From NCBI GenBank assembly GCA_020466095.1, contig CM035807.1, positions 107,131,906 through 107,195,905 on the forward strand: a stretch of 64,000 nucleotides of DNA, given 5' to 3'. A program made the position numbers and the translations under genes. Of this stretch, positions 1 to 12,879 are shown in pieces. The DNA is from Chlorops oryzae. Lineage: Eukaryota > Arthropoda > Insecta > Diptera > Chloropidae. The number at the start of each line of letters is the position of its first letter. The first letter of the stretch is position 1. The notes under the pieces were generated by a model, which made no database searches, was not told where the DNA came from, and saw only the letters and a program-made list of their open reading frames with translations.

Positions 1-400
1 CTCGCTCCCTCTCTCACTCTCTCTCACTCTCTCTCACTCTCTCTCACTCTCTCTCACTCTCTCTCACTCTCTCTCACTCTCTCTCACTCTCTCTCACTCT
101 CTCTCACTCTCTCTCACTCTCTCTCGCTCTCTCTCGCTCTCTCTCGCTCTCTCTCGCTCTCTCTCGCTCTCTCTCGCTCTCCCTGTTACTCTCTTTCGCC
201 GCCTCTTTCCCTGTCTCTCTCACCCCCTGTCTCTCTCACCCCCTGTCTCTCTCACCCCCTGTCTCTTTCTCCATGTATCTCTTTCCCTGTCTTTTTTTTC
301 CCTGTCTCTCTCGTCCTGTCTCTCTCCGTGTCTCCCCTGCCTCTTTCTAACTGTCTCTCTCTCCCCGTCTTTCTCTCTCACTGGTGGTTCACGCTTTCCG
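1..400. repeat. CT-rich microsatellite/minisatellite
   Basis: A 10-bp unit (ctctctcact, then ctctctcgct) runs almost perfectly for about 180 bp. It passes into a looser array of ctgtctctctcaccc-like units to about 270 and then plain CT-rich sequence. The open frame on the minus strand here is only the Arg/Glu/Asp-rich reading of the repeat, so I do not call it a gene. Confidence 0.95.
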
Positions 401-3076
401 AATATATCATTCAACACTAGAAACCTAATCATTTCAGGGTTTTGAACCATCCCAGAACCACTGTATGGAAGGGATCAATTTATCTGTGTACAACGTACAC
501 TGCTGTTCAAATGTACACCAAAAATTTTAGAAGATTATATGAAAATAATCAGCTGTCTTACTGCCTTTCCAAAGGACATTCTCCGTTAGAAAGTGTTTCG
601 ATTTGAGTCCAAAATTTTTCGAGTTCTCGAAATTGCGACTTTTCCTTTTGGGATTTTGCGATTGAAATTGGCAATGAAGCGAGTGTATTGGCAGCACATG
701 AGTTCGGTAATGTCAAAGGTTACTGGACCTTCGTATATATTTGTGCAACAAGTAACGGAAATGAGCTATTTTCCCAAGCTTTACTCGCTTCGAATACAAA
801 GTCAACAGATCTCGCTTCGAACAGCGAAAATGCGAATCCGAGGCGACCGCAAAACGGCAGACCGCAATGCATTGCCCATTGAAGAACTTGACCACGCATT
901 ATTCGGCAATTCATCATTCTCTGTAAATAAATGTGACCGAAGGACAACAGCTCAATTAAGCCGACTATCGCTGATGGTTTATTTTTATTACAACAATGGG
1001 ATAAAGCAATGAAGCCCATACGCAAACATGCGAAGAATGAAGCTGAATTAAAACCTACAATCGGAAGAAATGAATTATCGTATATGTTCGTATAAACAAG
1101 CTGACAAGAGAGTTAAGGTCACGACATGGACCAAATTACCTTCGAGATGGTTCATTTCGGGTTTCTGTCATTTTTCAATATACAATGTACATCCAACAAT
1201 TTAAAACCAAAACCACAATTTCATCTGTTTTACTAACAAATATTATGCTGCATAATTTAAGGCATTAAAGCACTGAAAAAAAAACCTTGGGAGCACCAGT
1301 TGTCGTTTCGATCCGTTGGGTCTCGTTGTTATCTTCGCTTCTGTCTAACCGTGACGTTTTGAAAGCTAATTTCGTTAGAATTTTTGGCAGTACATTTAAT
1401 TAACTCGCTGTGACCAAAAAACTGTGTTGTTGTTCGTGTCCTTGAAGACATCTGCCTACACAGTATAACCCCTTTTTTCCGGCAAAGTAGAACAGTTTTC
1501 ATCTTCTGCTACCATTAATTGACACCATTTGACATCTGTTCCAGACAACCGAAGCGTAACATTAGTTTTTTTTTAGCCCTCCGCGATGCTTACTTAATCA
1601 ACATCCTCTGTAAAATGTCTCACGGGAAGCTTTGACTTCCTCATTAGGCTGTTTTCTTTCTTATTTTTTCTGGCAGTATCGCTTTTTCCCCCTTTCAATG
1701 TGACCCTTAAGCAAATAATAAGCTCCTTTGTCTACACAATTTTCTGCCGTAACTATTTTCTGTCTCCTACTGACGTGCAGAGAAATTCCTTGTAACAAAC
1801 TATGTGGGAAGCAGAGAATAGATTTTCTGATGAAATTCTAAAACTAAAACTATCAACCAATCTAAATGTCAATCACAGGTAATGACGTCAAAATATGGAT
1901 GAAGGAAATATTAGGAACATTTATAAAGTCACGTGGCTGCTACGATTTTACGAAAAGAAACATTGCATTCTGTTTGAAATTCCAAGAAGCTACCTACATT
2001 AATTTTTTCATGGAAAGCACATTCAAATCTCTGGAAATACTTTTATAAGAGCCGGAGGGAAATTAAAGGACTACGAAATACCAGAGGGCAGTACTAAAAT
2101 TTCATAGAAGATTTACGTGGGTAAATTGAAATCTCTGGCCAGAAGGATAATCCCATTAGGGGACAACTCCCCGAAAGGGAAAAAGTTCGAAGATGTTGGA
2201 GAACTGTTATAAAGTTTTATAAAGGCTTTTATTTGCGGAGAAGATTTCCTTTATTTCAACTTTCAACAAAAACCAAAAGGCAGCCCCATTCCGTTCATTT
2301 TTTTCTTATGTGCTGAATTCAGTTTTTGCTTGGATTATTTTTCAAAATTATTTTTAAAATATTGATTTTTTTTTTTGTTCAAGTTCATATTTCGTGTTAT
2401 TTCTACAACGTGCCCCACATTGACAACAATCGATTGTATTAAATGATTCATGAGCAATCGAAAATTTTGCAACGAATTGAATCGATCATTTCAAAGACCT
2501 CACAAGTCACTAGAAGACAAATATATTTGGGGCAGTATTGGATTTATGTGACAGACCCTAGTACTAGTACCATTAATAACATAATGCTACAAAAAAAATT
2601 TTTTTCATGCCCTTTTTTTCTATTGGTTATCTTATGTTAGCTTAGGGCTTCTTCATTCCAAAAAGGGTATTGGTTTGATGGATTTAAGTAGCGTTTCCGA
2701 GATATGACCCTAAATGTGAAAAAAGTCAATTTTCTCTACTTTGCCCCATATTTCGGGCCATAACTCAATTAACGTATAAGATATCTGAGCGCATAGACCT
2801 AATTTGGAAAGGTGGGCAAATTTTAAGTGCCTAAACGCCAGCCTACGACTGTAATTGTGGCTCCTATGAAATCAGAAAGGCCATTTTCGCTCATATTTTC
2901 ACTTTTTTCACTCAATTATCGAGCCATATCTTAGCAAGCAGTGCAAATTATCCCAATATTAGGCATACCAGTTTTTGCGAAAATCGTATCGAAAATTTAA
3001 AGCCACAGAACTCGATCGGACGAAAAATGTGAAAGTTATAAGCAAAAAACTGCTTTTTTATTTTTTTTAAATATGG
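401..3076. other. Intergenic region, no supported gene
   Basis: AT-rich sequence with stops in all frames, apart from overlapping open frames on both strands at about 593-1025. The longest is 139 codons, and I recognise no protein family in any of them. Because frames are open on both strands at once, they look like chance or repeat-derived. From about 2540 onward the sequence belongs to a dispersed repeat that is listed separately. Confidence 0.6.
2540..2965 (+). repeat. Dispersed repeat fragment ('acagaccctagtact' family)
   Basis: The motif acagaccctagtact lies at about 2552-2566. It recurs with similar flanks at about 35326 and 35592, and in diverged form (agaacctagtac) near 56647. The following text is non-coding. 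Copies share no clear terminal inverted repeat that I could find. The family could be a Helitron/DINE-like or other non-autonomous dipteran repeat; I cannot classify it. Confidence 0.55.
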
Positions 3077-3084
3077 GTATTTAG

Positions 3085-3488
3085 TAGTGTCCGACCGAAG
3101 GTTCGGCTTCGGCTTCGGTAATCGGCATAATCGGCCAATTCTTAATCTTCGGCTTCGGCTGGAAAAAGCCGAATATTTTAGCCGAATATTTTTGCATTTT
3201 AATGGAAGTAAAAAAGTCACGATAGATTTTCAATTGCTTCATTGAGACCTTTTACACTAGTGAATTATTGCCATAAATTATCACTTTGTGGGCGACTAAA
3301 GCGAAAGAACTTAGAGAAAATTTGAGCGGTTTTTTTTTGTGCTTGTCAAATGAATAAAGACTGATTTTGTTTCCTTACTGTAAAATGTTTTGCATTCGGC
3401 TTCGGCCTTCGGTCTTCGGCCGAAGTCTTCAACTCTGCCGATTGTTCGGTTCGGCTTCGGCTAAAAATCCACCTTCGGTCGGACACTA
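3085..3488. mobile_element. hAT-type MITE with exact 8-bp target duplication
   Basis: The 404-bp element begins TAGTGTCCGACCGAAG and ends with its reverse complement. It is flanked on both sides by the same 8 bp, GTATTTAG (3077-3084 and 3489-3496). An 8-bp duplication with short TIRs is the hallmark of hAT transposition. Both ends are built from repeated TTCGGC/GCCGAA hexamers, giving a strongly self-complementary structure. There is no transposase frame, so the element is non-autonomous. The perfect duplication suggests a recent insertion. Confidence 0.9.
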
Positions 3489-3910
3489 GTATTTAGTACT
3501 GTACGAGCATACATTGCGTATACGCACTGAGGACCCACATACCTACCTGTCGTATACGCAACGTACAATCGTATGCTCTGAAAATGGATTCTCTTCAGGC
3601 GATTAAAAGGATTCGGAATTTAATAGAATTTCTTATCATGGGTACATATCCATGTGGGGCCTTCGCCCACGAGACTCAGTGCGTATCCAGTGAGATGACT
3701 GCGGGCGCTGCTGTCATGCTCAGCGCACGAAATTTATTTCATTGTGGGGCCATGCATGGCCATTCTCACAAATTTTTTATTCGGATTAAACGAAAAAAAG
3801 TGACGATAGAACTTCGTTTAGAATTTCGAGTGTGGTTAATAAAGCCCTTCGCTTTTTATTTGTTTTTTATTTTAGAAGAAATGATTAGAATATTCCTTTT
3901 TCAACCAATT

Positions 3911-3980
3911 CTTGGGCGTGGAACTGAACTCAAGCTCTTCGGATTGCCAGGCACACACCCTATCCACTACGCCACATGAT
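3911..3980 (-). repeat. tRNA-derived SINE head (minus strand)
   Basis: On the minus strand a perfect A-box (TGGCGTAGTGG, 3974-3964) is followed about 35 nt later by a B-box-like AGTTCAGTTCC (3930-3920). This is the internal RNA polymerase III promoter spacing of a tRNA. The arms do not fold into a full tRNA cloverleaf, so a tRNA-derived SINE or tRNA relic fits better than a functional tRNA gene. Confidence 0.55.
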
Positions 3981-4825
3981 GCTTCGTATAAATAAAGAAA
4001 ATATTTAGTTTGATGCAAGTGAAAGTATAATGATTTGTCTTATAGTAGGGGTTTACGTTAAACGTGGATTTGCCCCAAAAACTTCTTAAGCTCATAAATC
4101 AAGAAGGTTAAAAAATTAATGAATGAAATTTTGTATGAAAAATTTTACAATTTCCACTTTTTAAAATTTTTTTCTAAACGATTATCAGGGGCTTCAGAAC
4201 TGACATTTAAGGTAAAGTGGTCGTGGTAATCAATACATATTGATTTTCCATTATTTCGAAGGACAGCAGTAATTTATGTGTTGAATTTGAAGTCTGCTGG
4301 TGCAAAACAATCGAACGCTGTGGCTCCCCTTTATATGGAATTGGTTGGAGTTGTTCAATTTTTTCAAAATTTCTTAACCTTACCCAAAAAATGGCGAATT
4401 CTAAATTTCATGGCTCAAGGGTAAATCACCTATTTTTCCAAATTTATGGGATTTTTCACTGTGCGCCACTTCATGGTGCTCCAGTGGCAAACCCCTTTTT
4501 TATTTCAAACAGTTTTTATATTATTTATACACATTTAATACTGATGGATGGACTTAGAGATTAATTCTCCATCTCAAATTATGTTCATATGAAATTGAAT
4601 GCGTTCTAGCCCAATCCACGTTATCTGAAAGCAATTACTGTTCACAGTCGGCGTTTTACAGTGGGTATCAAAATTGAAAAAAATAATTGAATAAAATAAA
4701 CTACAAAAACCACATCAATGATAATGATCCTATAATAACATTTGATAGACACAAAAACAGGAGCTTTAACCCTGGACTGGTAATCATATTAAATTTGAGA
4801 AAAAAATTATTATAATATATAGTCA

Positions 4826-4910
4826 TGTCGACCTTCGTAGCGTTGTTGTCTGAGATGCCAACCTGTGATGCGAGAGGCTATAGGTTCAACTCTCAGCTCG
4901 GGTCCTTTTT
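4826..4910 (+). repeat. tRNA-derived SINE head
   Basis: An A-box-like TAGCGTTGTTG (4838) and a B-box-like GGTTCAACTCT (4883) are spaced as in a tRNA and followed by a T-run (ccttttttc) that resembles a polymerase III terminator. No convincing acceptor stem is visible. I read it as a SINE head or degenerate tRNA copy. Confidence 0.5.
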
Positions 4911-4989
4911 TCTGTTTCTGTTCTTCTTTGAGCCCATTTAAGTCCCAAGTGTGTTACCCTTGGTGGCAGCTACACTAACCAACCAATAT

Positions 4990-7900
4990 ATAATTATATA
5001 AATGACTGGTTCTTTTTTATATATTCAGTTCTATTAAGGAACACATTTTTTCGTTTGAGCGGTTCTTTGGGCAGTGTTAGTTGAAATGACTTCCATTGGC
5101 ACTCCAATGATAATCGCAGGGATTTTTTAGGAAAGAGAGTAAGAGGGAAAATCCTACATAAAAATTATCTAAAATATTACTTCCGAAAACTTTGACTGAG
5201 AGAACTTTTCTAAAATGATAAATGCATCAAAAAAGTTGTTAGCTTAATCGAATTTTTCGCACAAAGCAAAGAATTTTAGTGATGCGTTCAAATCCATTTT
5301 CAGAACAGATGCGCCCGTTTTAGATTTTTCAATTCCGAATTTCTTCTCAACAATAAAATACTCTCCAACGGAATTTTCGAATTTAATCGAATTTCAAATT
5401 TATTCAATTATCTTGTGCGCTTTTTCACAAAGCTAAACTTTTATGAAATTTACGAAAAATTTCGCTTTAAAGGTCAGTGCTTTTAAGTTGTTCGAATAAA
5501 TGCAAATTCAAAAGCTTTGCTGTAAAATAATGAACTGCAAATTCAATTGAAAGGAGAGTGGGTTAATTAATGGCATTTTTTTTTTTATTTTTCCAGAGCT
5601 TGAAAAGTGGTAGCTTAACAATGTGAGTGGAAAACGTCACCAATGTTACCAAATGCAATGTCACCAGAGGGAAATCCTGCTAATTATGCGCGCATGTAAC
5701 TTGCAAGCAAACGTTGTGGGGAAAACAAATAGAGTTGTCCCCAACCAACTAACGATTACATCAATAATTCCTGCACACAATTTCCACTGAGAGCGCGAAA
5801 ATCCTCAAAAAAAAAAACAAGTAAATTACATAAAAAATGATTGAAGTATGAGGAAGGATGCGTTGATTACGAGGCTTGCAAAGAAAATGGCGCTGTTGAT
5901 TTTGCGAATTATTCAATTAATGAAATCAAAGTGCTGCAGGCAATCGGATAAATTACAAAACAAAATGAAATGGGATGAAAAATAAATTAATAATATTAAG
6001 CTTTCAGGGGATTTTACTGCTCTTAAGACCTTTCCTGATCTCATATTTCATTTTTTTATTCTGAGTGTGCAACATTCCAAGAGAATTGTGTGCAGATTTT
6101 AAATAAATCGAACTAAAACAAACAGAATAACAAAGCGAACGAACCCTCAAGATCGCTGTTTGAGACAACATTGATGAAGTCGGTGAACACGATGCGTCAA
6201 AAACTACTTTACCGATCTTCTTGAGATTTTTTAAACTATATCTACAAAATAAATCAACCTCAAAATGCTATCAAAAAATATTTTTAATAATTCCTTGTCA
6301 TTATTTTTTTGATCCGTTGAACTGAATTCATGTTCCCCGCAAAACATTTTTTTTTCGAAGCCCCGGAGATTTGATGTGACGAACTTCGATCGATATATTT
6401 TTTTTAGGGAACCCTTTCACTCCTTATTTATTTGCAGGATTTAGTAAAATTTTTGAGGCGCTACTTTCCGGCAGTTCTTAGGATCAAAAGAAGAATGAGT
6501 ATACATCGCTGGATATAATGTCCAATTGGTTTCTATTAAGACAAACTTCATAACGACTTAAATATATAAACAATATACCAGAAAAAAATCGTCTGAGAAT
6601 TATGAAAAAAACAGTGGTATATTCTATAATCGTATAAGCACCAATGAGGTCCTTAATAAATCAAAGTAAGGATATGAGGAAGAGAATTTTGGAGAATTTT
6701 TTAAATTTCGTTGGGATGTGTTATGCTAGGGGAAGTAAATAAAATTATCTCTTCGTCCGAAACTATTTTCAATCTCAATCGGATTAACTATTTGGCTTAC
6801 GTTGTTGTCCTAGGACTCTTTCAAGTGTTTCAAGTTATAATCTGAAAATCTTTCAAGTGGAAAAAGCCACAAAAAAAAAACAATTGAAATAGTTTTTAAC
6901 ACGGCCACAGATCAAGTGAACCTGTTTATTCGCCCAAAAAGTGGTCGTAGGGATAAAAAAAAATTCAAAAGAACTACTTTTTTTAATCAAAATTTTCATT
7001 ATTAGCACGTAATTTATAGAAACATATGGTATAGACATATGGTCGTCCTTTTATGACTTCTGTTCATACGAATAATCGATTCTAAATATCGCCTTCAATC
7101 TCATTGATGTCCGTTTTTGGAATTATTCGCTACGTTTTTTTTTTCATTTCAATACACCGCTCTAAATAACTCTTTTTCTCTTAGTTACACAAAATAAACT
7201 GAATTCAGTGCAAATTGAAATAAATTTCAAGAATCTCCTTTTTATAAAAATAATTTACATGGATCTAATAGCTTCATACACAATTTCCTACTCAAAGTTC
7301 AAACAAACATTCGCACTCAACATTTCGCAATTAAAAATCCTTTTATTAAAAACTTGCACCAGAATGAATTCCCCATGCTAGAATATTTTTTTTAAATGTC
7401 TTTACAAATATTAAAAAGGATGATAAAGAATATTTAAAAGGCTAACGACCTTCCTAACGCGAAATTTCCATTAGCGATTCATCGTTATCCGCGGCGTATA
7501 CGTACTGCTGTAGGCCCAACACTTTTCAACGTTACGTATACGACGCTTGAGTCAACTTGTCATGTCTGGCATTATAAGCGCTTCGTAAATTTCAATTATC
7601 ATGTTATTCTAATAACATTCTTATAAAACAGAAAAAATCCTTTAAGATGCTAAGTCTTTCACAGTCCTTGAAATTGTTATTTTTTTTATAACCACACCGT
7701 TCGAAAACATCGAATCATAAAGCAGATTAGGGTATCATAATTTGAGGATTTTTGTTTGGTTTTCGGTTTGCAAATCCATTCGAGATGGCTTTTAAGGATC
7801 ACATTACCGCATCTTTTGCTATTCTGCTTTGAATGCTCTTCTTAGCACGTGGTCTTTCGCTTGCCCTCTTGGAATGCTTTCGCATTTTCCCAACACTCGA

Positions 7901-10690
7901 ACAATATGCAACAAATTGGCTTATTATTACATGTTACTCTTGAGCTCTCCTGCCATTATACTTTCTTTTTTCTAGTCCAATTTTTCCTCCACCCAGGGGA
8001 CAGCGGATTCTAACTGTGAAAAATTAACCAGTTTGTGGCTTTGCTTCGTTGATTTTTTCGCTTCGTTTCTAAGGATTCCCTACATACGTATATAATTTAG
8101 TTTTTTTTTTTCAATTGCACTTGCATGGTTGATTGTTGACTGAAAGTAATTCTCGGAAGTCTGGCGTAAAAGCGAGGACTGAGCAGAGTGCGATCGAAGT
8201 AATGGCCCACAATTAGAGTAAATTCACAATGGACGTTGATTTTTGATACGGTAAAATTAAAATAAATTCTATTGAATTCATCAGTGTGATTACAGGGGTC
8301 CATTTGAAATTTTATGTGAAAAAACAGCAGGAAAACTATAAACAGATGAGTTTTAAGAGGTCTGACAAATATTTTTTTGGAATCATCGTCTTTGGGTTGA
8401 ATGCTGTTATTAATTTGGCATTGAGAAAGAAAGGATCTTCCCTCGTTCATAAACAACAAAACAGCTTTGATTAGTATTATGGGTTAACCGGGACTCAGAA
8501 TGAAGATTGTAGTGCGCGAGGCCATAATCAACATCAATCAAGGACTATATGACTAGAATTTATTCAATTTTTCATCATTTTAAGGACATACATACAAGGA
8601 CGGCTAATTAAAGATGTGTAGACCAAAGCCAAACAAAATTCTACTCGAAAATGACTTCGATTGAACATGATTGGGCATGATTAATTCATGCCAAAGAAAA
8701 CCACAAAAAGATTCTGTTTTCTTTTAAATAAATACGATGTGTAAAAAAAGGAAAAGGGCTAATGACGGCGGCTTTGGGTATTTTCAACCCAAATCGTATT
8801 GCTTTCAAAATAATTATATATCAAAATGTATCCTACTGTGTAAAATAATTAAAGTCTCTCTTAAAATAGAATCTCATTAACATCAGATATGGATTAAATT
8901 CAACTAATTTTTAATGACCTTTTTTGATTCAATTTTTCCAATAAATTCTTCAAAAAAAAAAAACAATTATGAGCCAAAAAGGGGCACAAGTTTTTTCCAC
9001 ACAAAATCTCTTTTAGGATTTAAAGCTGAACTTAAAATCAATCAATTGATATTCAATGCAGGCTGCATACAATCGATATCAAAGGGATTCAATATTATAT
9101 GAAAAATTCCAATTGCTCTTAAGCCTTTAATGCTAGGAATAAAACAAATTTCAAATTTTCAATTCAATGCCTATGATAGAGGCTGAAGCTTTCTCCTATC
9201 TTTTGAAAATTCTATTCCAAAGAAGAGTGCTGCCTTTGTGGTTTCCAATAAGAGCTTTTATAGTTCCATTGCACACAAAACTGAGTGGTTGTAATTAAAA
9301 AGAAATTCATAGATTTTTCCAGTTTTCTATCCTTATGCAATGCCTTACACAAGGACCTTCAAATAGTGTGTTTCACCTTTTTTACATCCTTTAAATCAAA
9401 AAAAAAACTACTCTTCTATTGATTCATTGATATTTGAATTGGCGTAACGAATGTGTATTGTGGCTTTGTAGTGCACACTGTACTCTTCTTGAGAAACTTT
9501 AAGTGCTTCAGAACTAAAAAAAAAATAAAACAAATAACTTTGTTTTGATGAGAAGAAGCTCTTTTCATTAATTCTTCATTGGGAGATGACTATGAATGGT
9601 TTCAAACACGCGAGTCACATTTTTATGTCCTTTCGCAATGAACATACCTTTTAGGAGCTGGTTCCATCACGTTTTATCCCCTCCCCTTCAATTATTTTCT
9701 TCAAAAACTACTTGTATTGGATAAGAAAAGGATTGAACGGGATGCAGATATTTTCTGCGAGACAATGTGACTTTTTCTTGATGTTAATAAAAAGCGCTAT
9801 ACGTAAAAATTTTAAGCTATATAAATTTTTCCTTTCCATATTCATTAATTAATTAATGGACTCTTTATCCCCTCGCACGGGAACAGGCAAATTAATTCGT
9901 GCGGTGCTCCAAGCATGAAACTGTTGAAATAGTTGGATAATTTCATCCATTTAGCTACACGTGATTGGCTACTCGCCATTGAGGTGTAAGAATACACGAA
10001 TAGCCAAAAGAGTCAGGACCGGCTGGGCAATGAGTTATTTTTGTGGCGGGACAGACAACTCAATAATTCAAAATTAAATGAAAAACGTATCAGAAGCTCA
10101 TTATGTACTTCCACATTCGACGATGAATCATTTGAGTAAGCTGGGTGGTTTTAAAAATCATTGGTGTCTCAAAGGACCAGCTATTTGAGTGACCAGTTTT
10201 ACATTGAGCCTGAATGGAGCTCATCGACCACTAAATTATAGGATCAACATATTCTAATCCCTACGATTCGATAGCAAAAAAAAATATTATTCCTACCTTG
10301 ACGTTCATTATTAGTCGACTTAATTTCATTGAAATTGTGCATTAAAAATTCACTTTCATATAAAATAATTAAAACTTACCCCTTTTAACTTTCGCTCGAT
10401 GATAGACCTTGTTTCACTTAGGTAAATTCTTACGCGCCGTCAGGTATGCAATGTTTCAGCGAATTCTTTAACTATGCAGAGTAACGAAAACGGTGAGCTG
10501 CCTGGTGAGCTTGTATTCACTTGGTATTCCGCAAATCAAAGTTTTTCAATTAATTGTTTCGAAATCCTAGAGAATTTCAATGAATAGCGTTAAGATAACA
10601 ATTCCCGCACAATGAAAAGCCTCCTGGCGCCTTTGGGTATGTTTTTATTTTCGTTCTTAGCAATCACGTAAAAGAACAACTGAAGGATTT
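4990..10690. other. Long AT-rich intergenic region
   Basis: No protein family, RNA gene or terminal-repeat element could be supported here. Open frames are short and low-complexity. The longest, 120 codons on the minus strand at 8097-8459, has no match I recognise, no upstream signal and a Lys/Asn-rich end. Poly(A)/poly(T) runs are common. A short palindromic 'cgtatacg' block near 7495-7555 resembles one near 3505-3575. Confidence 0.5.
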
Positions 10691-10899
10691 AATCACTTTT
10701 TAAAATTTTCAATTTTTTTTTTAAAGAAATTTTCATAAATCATCGATTCACGTTGAATGACGATAGCTCTTCGAGAGGTTTTGGATTTCAATTTAACGGA
10801 ATCTCCTACGTCGATTTTCTGTTCGGCCGTTATGAGTTCTGCTTTTGTAGACACAGTTGCACGCGCGTCTGACGAATGCGAAAAGCTGACGATACGCAT

Positions 10900-11712
10900 T
10901 CAAATTTATACGAATCGCTTCGCTTGAAACCGAAACTAAATTATAGAAAGCTCGGCACGCGAATGGCCGCGTGGGTGGCGATTGAAGACTACTCTATACC
11001 GGAGCGATTGAATTTCACGCGAACCGGGTGGAAAATTTGCCCGGCTCGATTCGAACCGTGTTTGAACTTTCGGATTGGTTCGCGAAACCGGTTATTCTAC
11101 TTCTTTCACTCGGGTTTTTGGTTCGGAAATTTCTCAAACTGAACAAATTTTTTAACACGTGTTCCCACTTCTAACGCAATTTTTCACTTTTAAGTTAGTG
11201 ATGGTTACCTTACTCATATTAGAGATGGTATCGATACTCATTTCATAAGAATATCGAATTCGATTTTTTTTTTATATTATGGCCTATGGGAGCGATCTTT
11301 GTGCATGGTTGCTCGAGAGTCAGACACACTGGAACATGTTTCGGAACAATTTCATTTGATTGCATGCGAAAGAAAGAGAAGCGCAGAACATTTGACAAAC
11401 AACCGTCTTTTTGCTTCGCTCTTCTTTCTCTACTTACTTATTGTTTCAGAACATTTGTTCGTGTGTCTGACTCTCGACTTGCAGGCAAATATGAACGTGT
11501 ATAGGCGCTTATGAGATAGGTTGCCATTGTTCCCTAAACTATAAAGGTGTAGAAAATTTTTCTATTCAAATCTTGTAAAAACGAACCCGCGAACCTTTAC
11601 AAAAAGGGTTAAAACATGTGTGAAAAACTTCAGTTCGGTTCATCGGCAGATAAAAGCGGTTTTCCGGTTCAAAGCCGGTTCGATTAAAATCCGGCTCACG
11701 TCACTGGAGAAT
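10900..11712. repeat. GAACCGG-rich paired blocks with internal MITE
   Basis: Two blocks rich in gaaccgg/ccggttcg (about 10920-11110 and 11580-11712) lie in inverted orientation around an AT-rich centre. Between them, 11281-11506 has imperfect terminal inverted repeats containing the shared core tcgagagtcagacaca. A partial relative of that inner element lies at about 13842-13905. The outer pair may be a larger, decayed DNA element, but I could not define ends or a target duplication. Confidence 0.4.
11281..11506. mobile_element. Small inverted-repeat element (MITE-like)
   Basis: Left and right ends are imperfect inverted repeats of about 50 bp, both containing the core tcgagagtcagacaca. There is no coding capacity. 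The ends diverge outside the core and no target duplication is clear, so the boundaries are approximate. Confidence 0.5.
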
Positions 11713-11950
11713 TTTTTTTGTCTACATATCTACAAGTCAAATGATCGCATTCGGATGACGTATTTTCCACTTGGGCTGAACTTACTTCGCTTCGTATGAA
11801 AGCTTTGAAAGGAAAAAGCTTTCAACCTCTGCTTCGGTTCTTGTCTTGTCTTTTTCACGGTCAAAATTAAGAGTGTGTGTGGAGTCAGCACACCCACCTG
11901 ATAGCAATATCCTGCTATGGTTTTATATCACACCGACATCCACCTGCAAA

Positions 11951-11958
11951 TGACGTCA
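11951..11958. promoter_or_regulatory. Palindromic CRE-like site TGACGTCA without a nearby gene
   Basis: A perfect TGACGTCA octamer lies about 80 bp before a TATA-like aataaaagg. No coding frame follows within 1 kb, so promoter function is unproven. It may be chance or mark an unannotated non-coding transcript. Confidence 0.2.
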
Positions 11959-12709
11959 TAGCTCGTTAGCTCTCATTCGTCAATTTCCGCTCGAGAGGAA
12001 ATACGCATAGAAAACGAATAAAAGGGGCGGTGCTTACACACATTTAACACCTTATATCATCTCGATGGGGTTGCTCTTTGACAATGTCATTAGAAATGTA
12101 ATCTAGTTTCTTTTATTTACATTTATCCATGCATACTAAGAGCTCTCGATGGTCATTAATTATTCATCAAAAAAAAAAAAATATTTTTATAAGTAGTTTC
12201 TAATGCGCTAAATAATCTTTGATATCATCCATGTGTGCGGTTGCCTTGTACATTCCTCTCATAATCGCTATAGGAATTGATATTCAAATAAAGACAACGA
12301 AATGGAGTCCAGTCCTCTTCAAAGCATACGCGTCATCAGTTATGATTCATGTCATTAAAATTGATTTAAATAGCAATCGGATACGTTGTTCAGCTATTAA
12401 TTTTCGGCAAAAAAAAAGAATATTAATAAATAAAGCGACGTTTTTGTAATTAATTTTCAAAGGACTCAGTCCTAATCAAACCACTCGCCTGAAGTAATCA
12501 TCAAAAATATAAATTGCAAGAGATTTATTTCGAAGAGGCACATATTATGTACATAGTTCCAATAATTCAGAGAACATTGATTTCGTGAACGAAGGATTCC
12601 ATCGAGAGCTATTTAAAAGAAATCGTCTATGGCCTGGAGGCAAAGAGTTATAGCCAAAAAATATTCATGGCCTTTGAAATCAAAACGGGAAAGCTCAGTT
12701 TCTCTGACC

Positions 12710-12865
12710 CAGTGGCGTAGCGAGATTTTTCGGCGCCCGGGGAACGATGGGGGCAAAATGCAGGAAATGCCACCTCCTCCAACCAACCTCAATAAAAATA
12801 CCTTCATAAAAATTGAAATATGATTTGGCGCCTGCCTGCTTCTATCGCCCCTCGCCACGCTACTG
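12710..12865. mobile_element. hAT-type MITE, 156 bp
   Basis: The ends CAGTGGCGTAGCGAG and CTCGCCACGCTACTG are nearly perfect inverted repeats. CAGTGGCGTAGC-type termini are typical of hAT elements. The flanks CTCTGACC (12702-12709) and CTCTGCCC (12866-12873) form an 8-bp target duplication with one mismatch. It has no open frame of its own and is therefore a non-autonomous copy. Confidence 0.88.
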
Positions 12866-12879
12866 CTCTGCCCTATATA

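Noticed and set aside
220..450. Arg/Glu/Asp-rich minus-strand open frame
   Set aside because: It is the translation of the CT-rich satellite; period and composition explain it fully.
593..1025. Overlapping open frames on both strands
   Set aside because: No recognisable family, no start context or splice structure, and simultaneous openness on both strands.
4045..4495. Possible element bounded by aggggttta and caaacccct
   Set aside because: Only about eight bases of inverted match and no target duplication; too weak to call.
8097..8459. 120-codon minus-strand open frame
   Set aside because: No domain recognised and low-complexity end; overlapped by another open frame on the plus strand. 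A protein search would be decisive.
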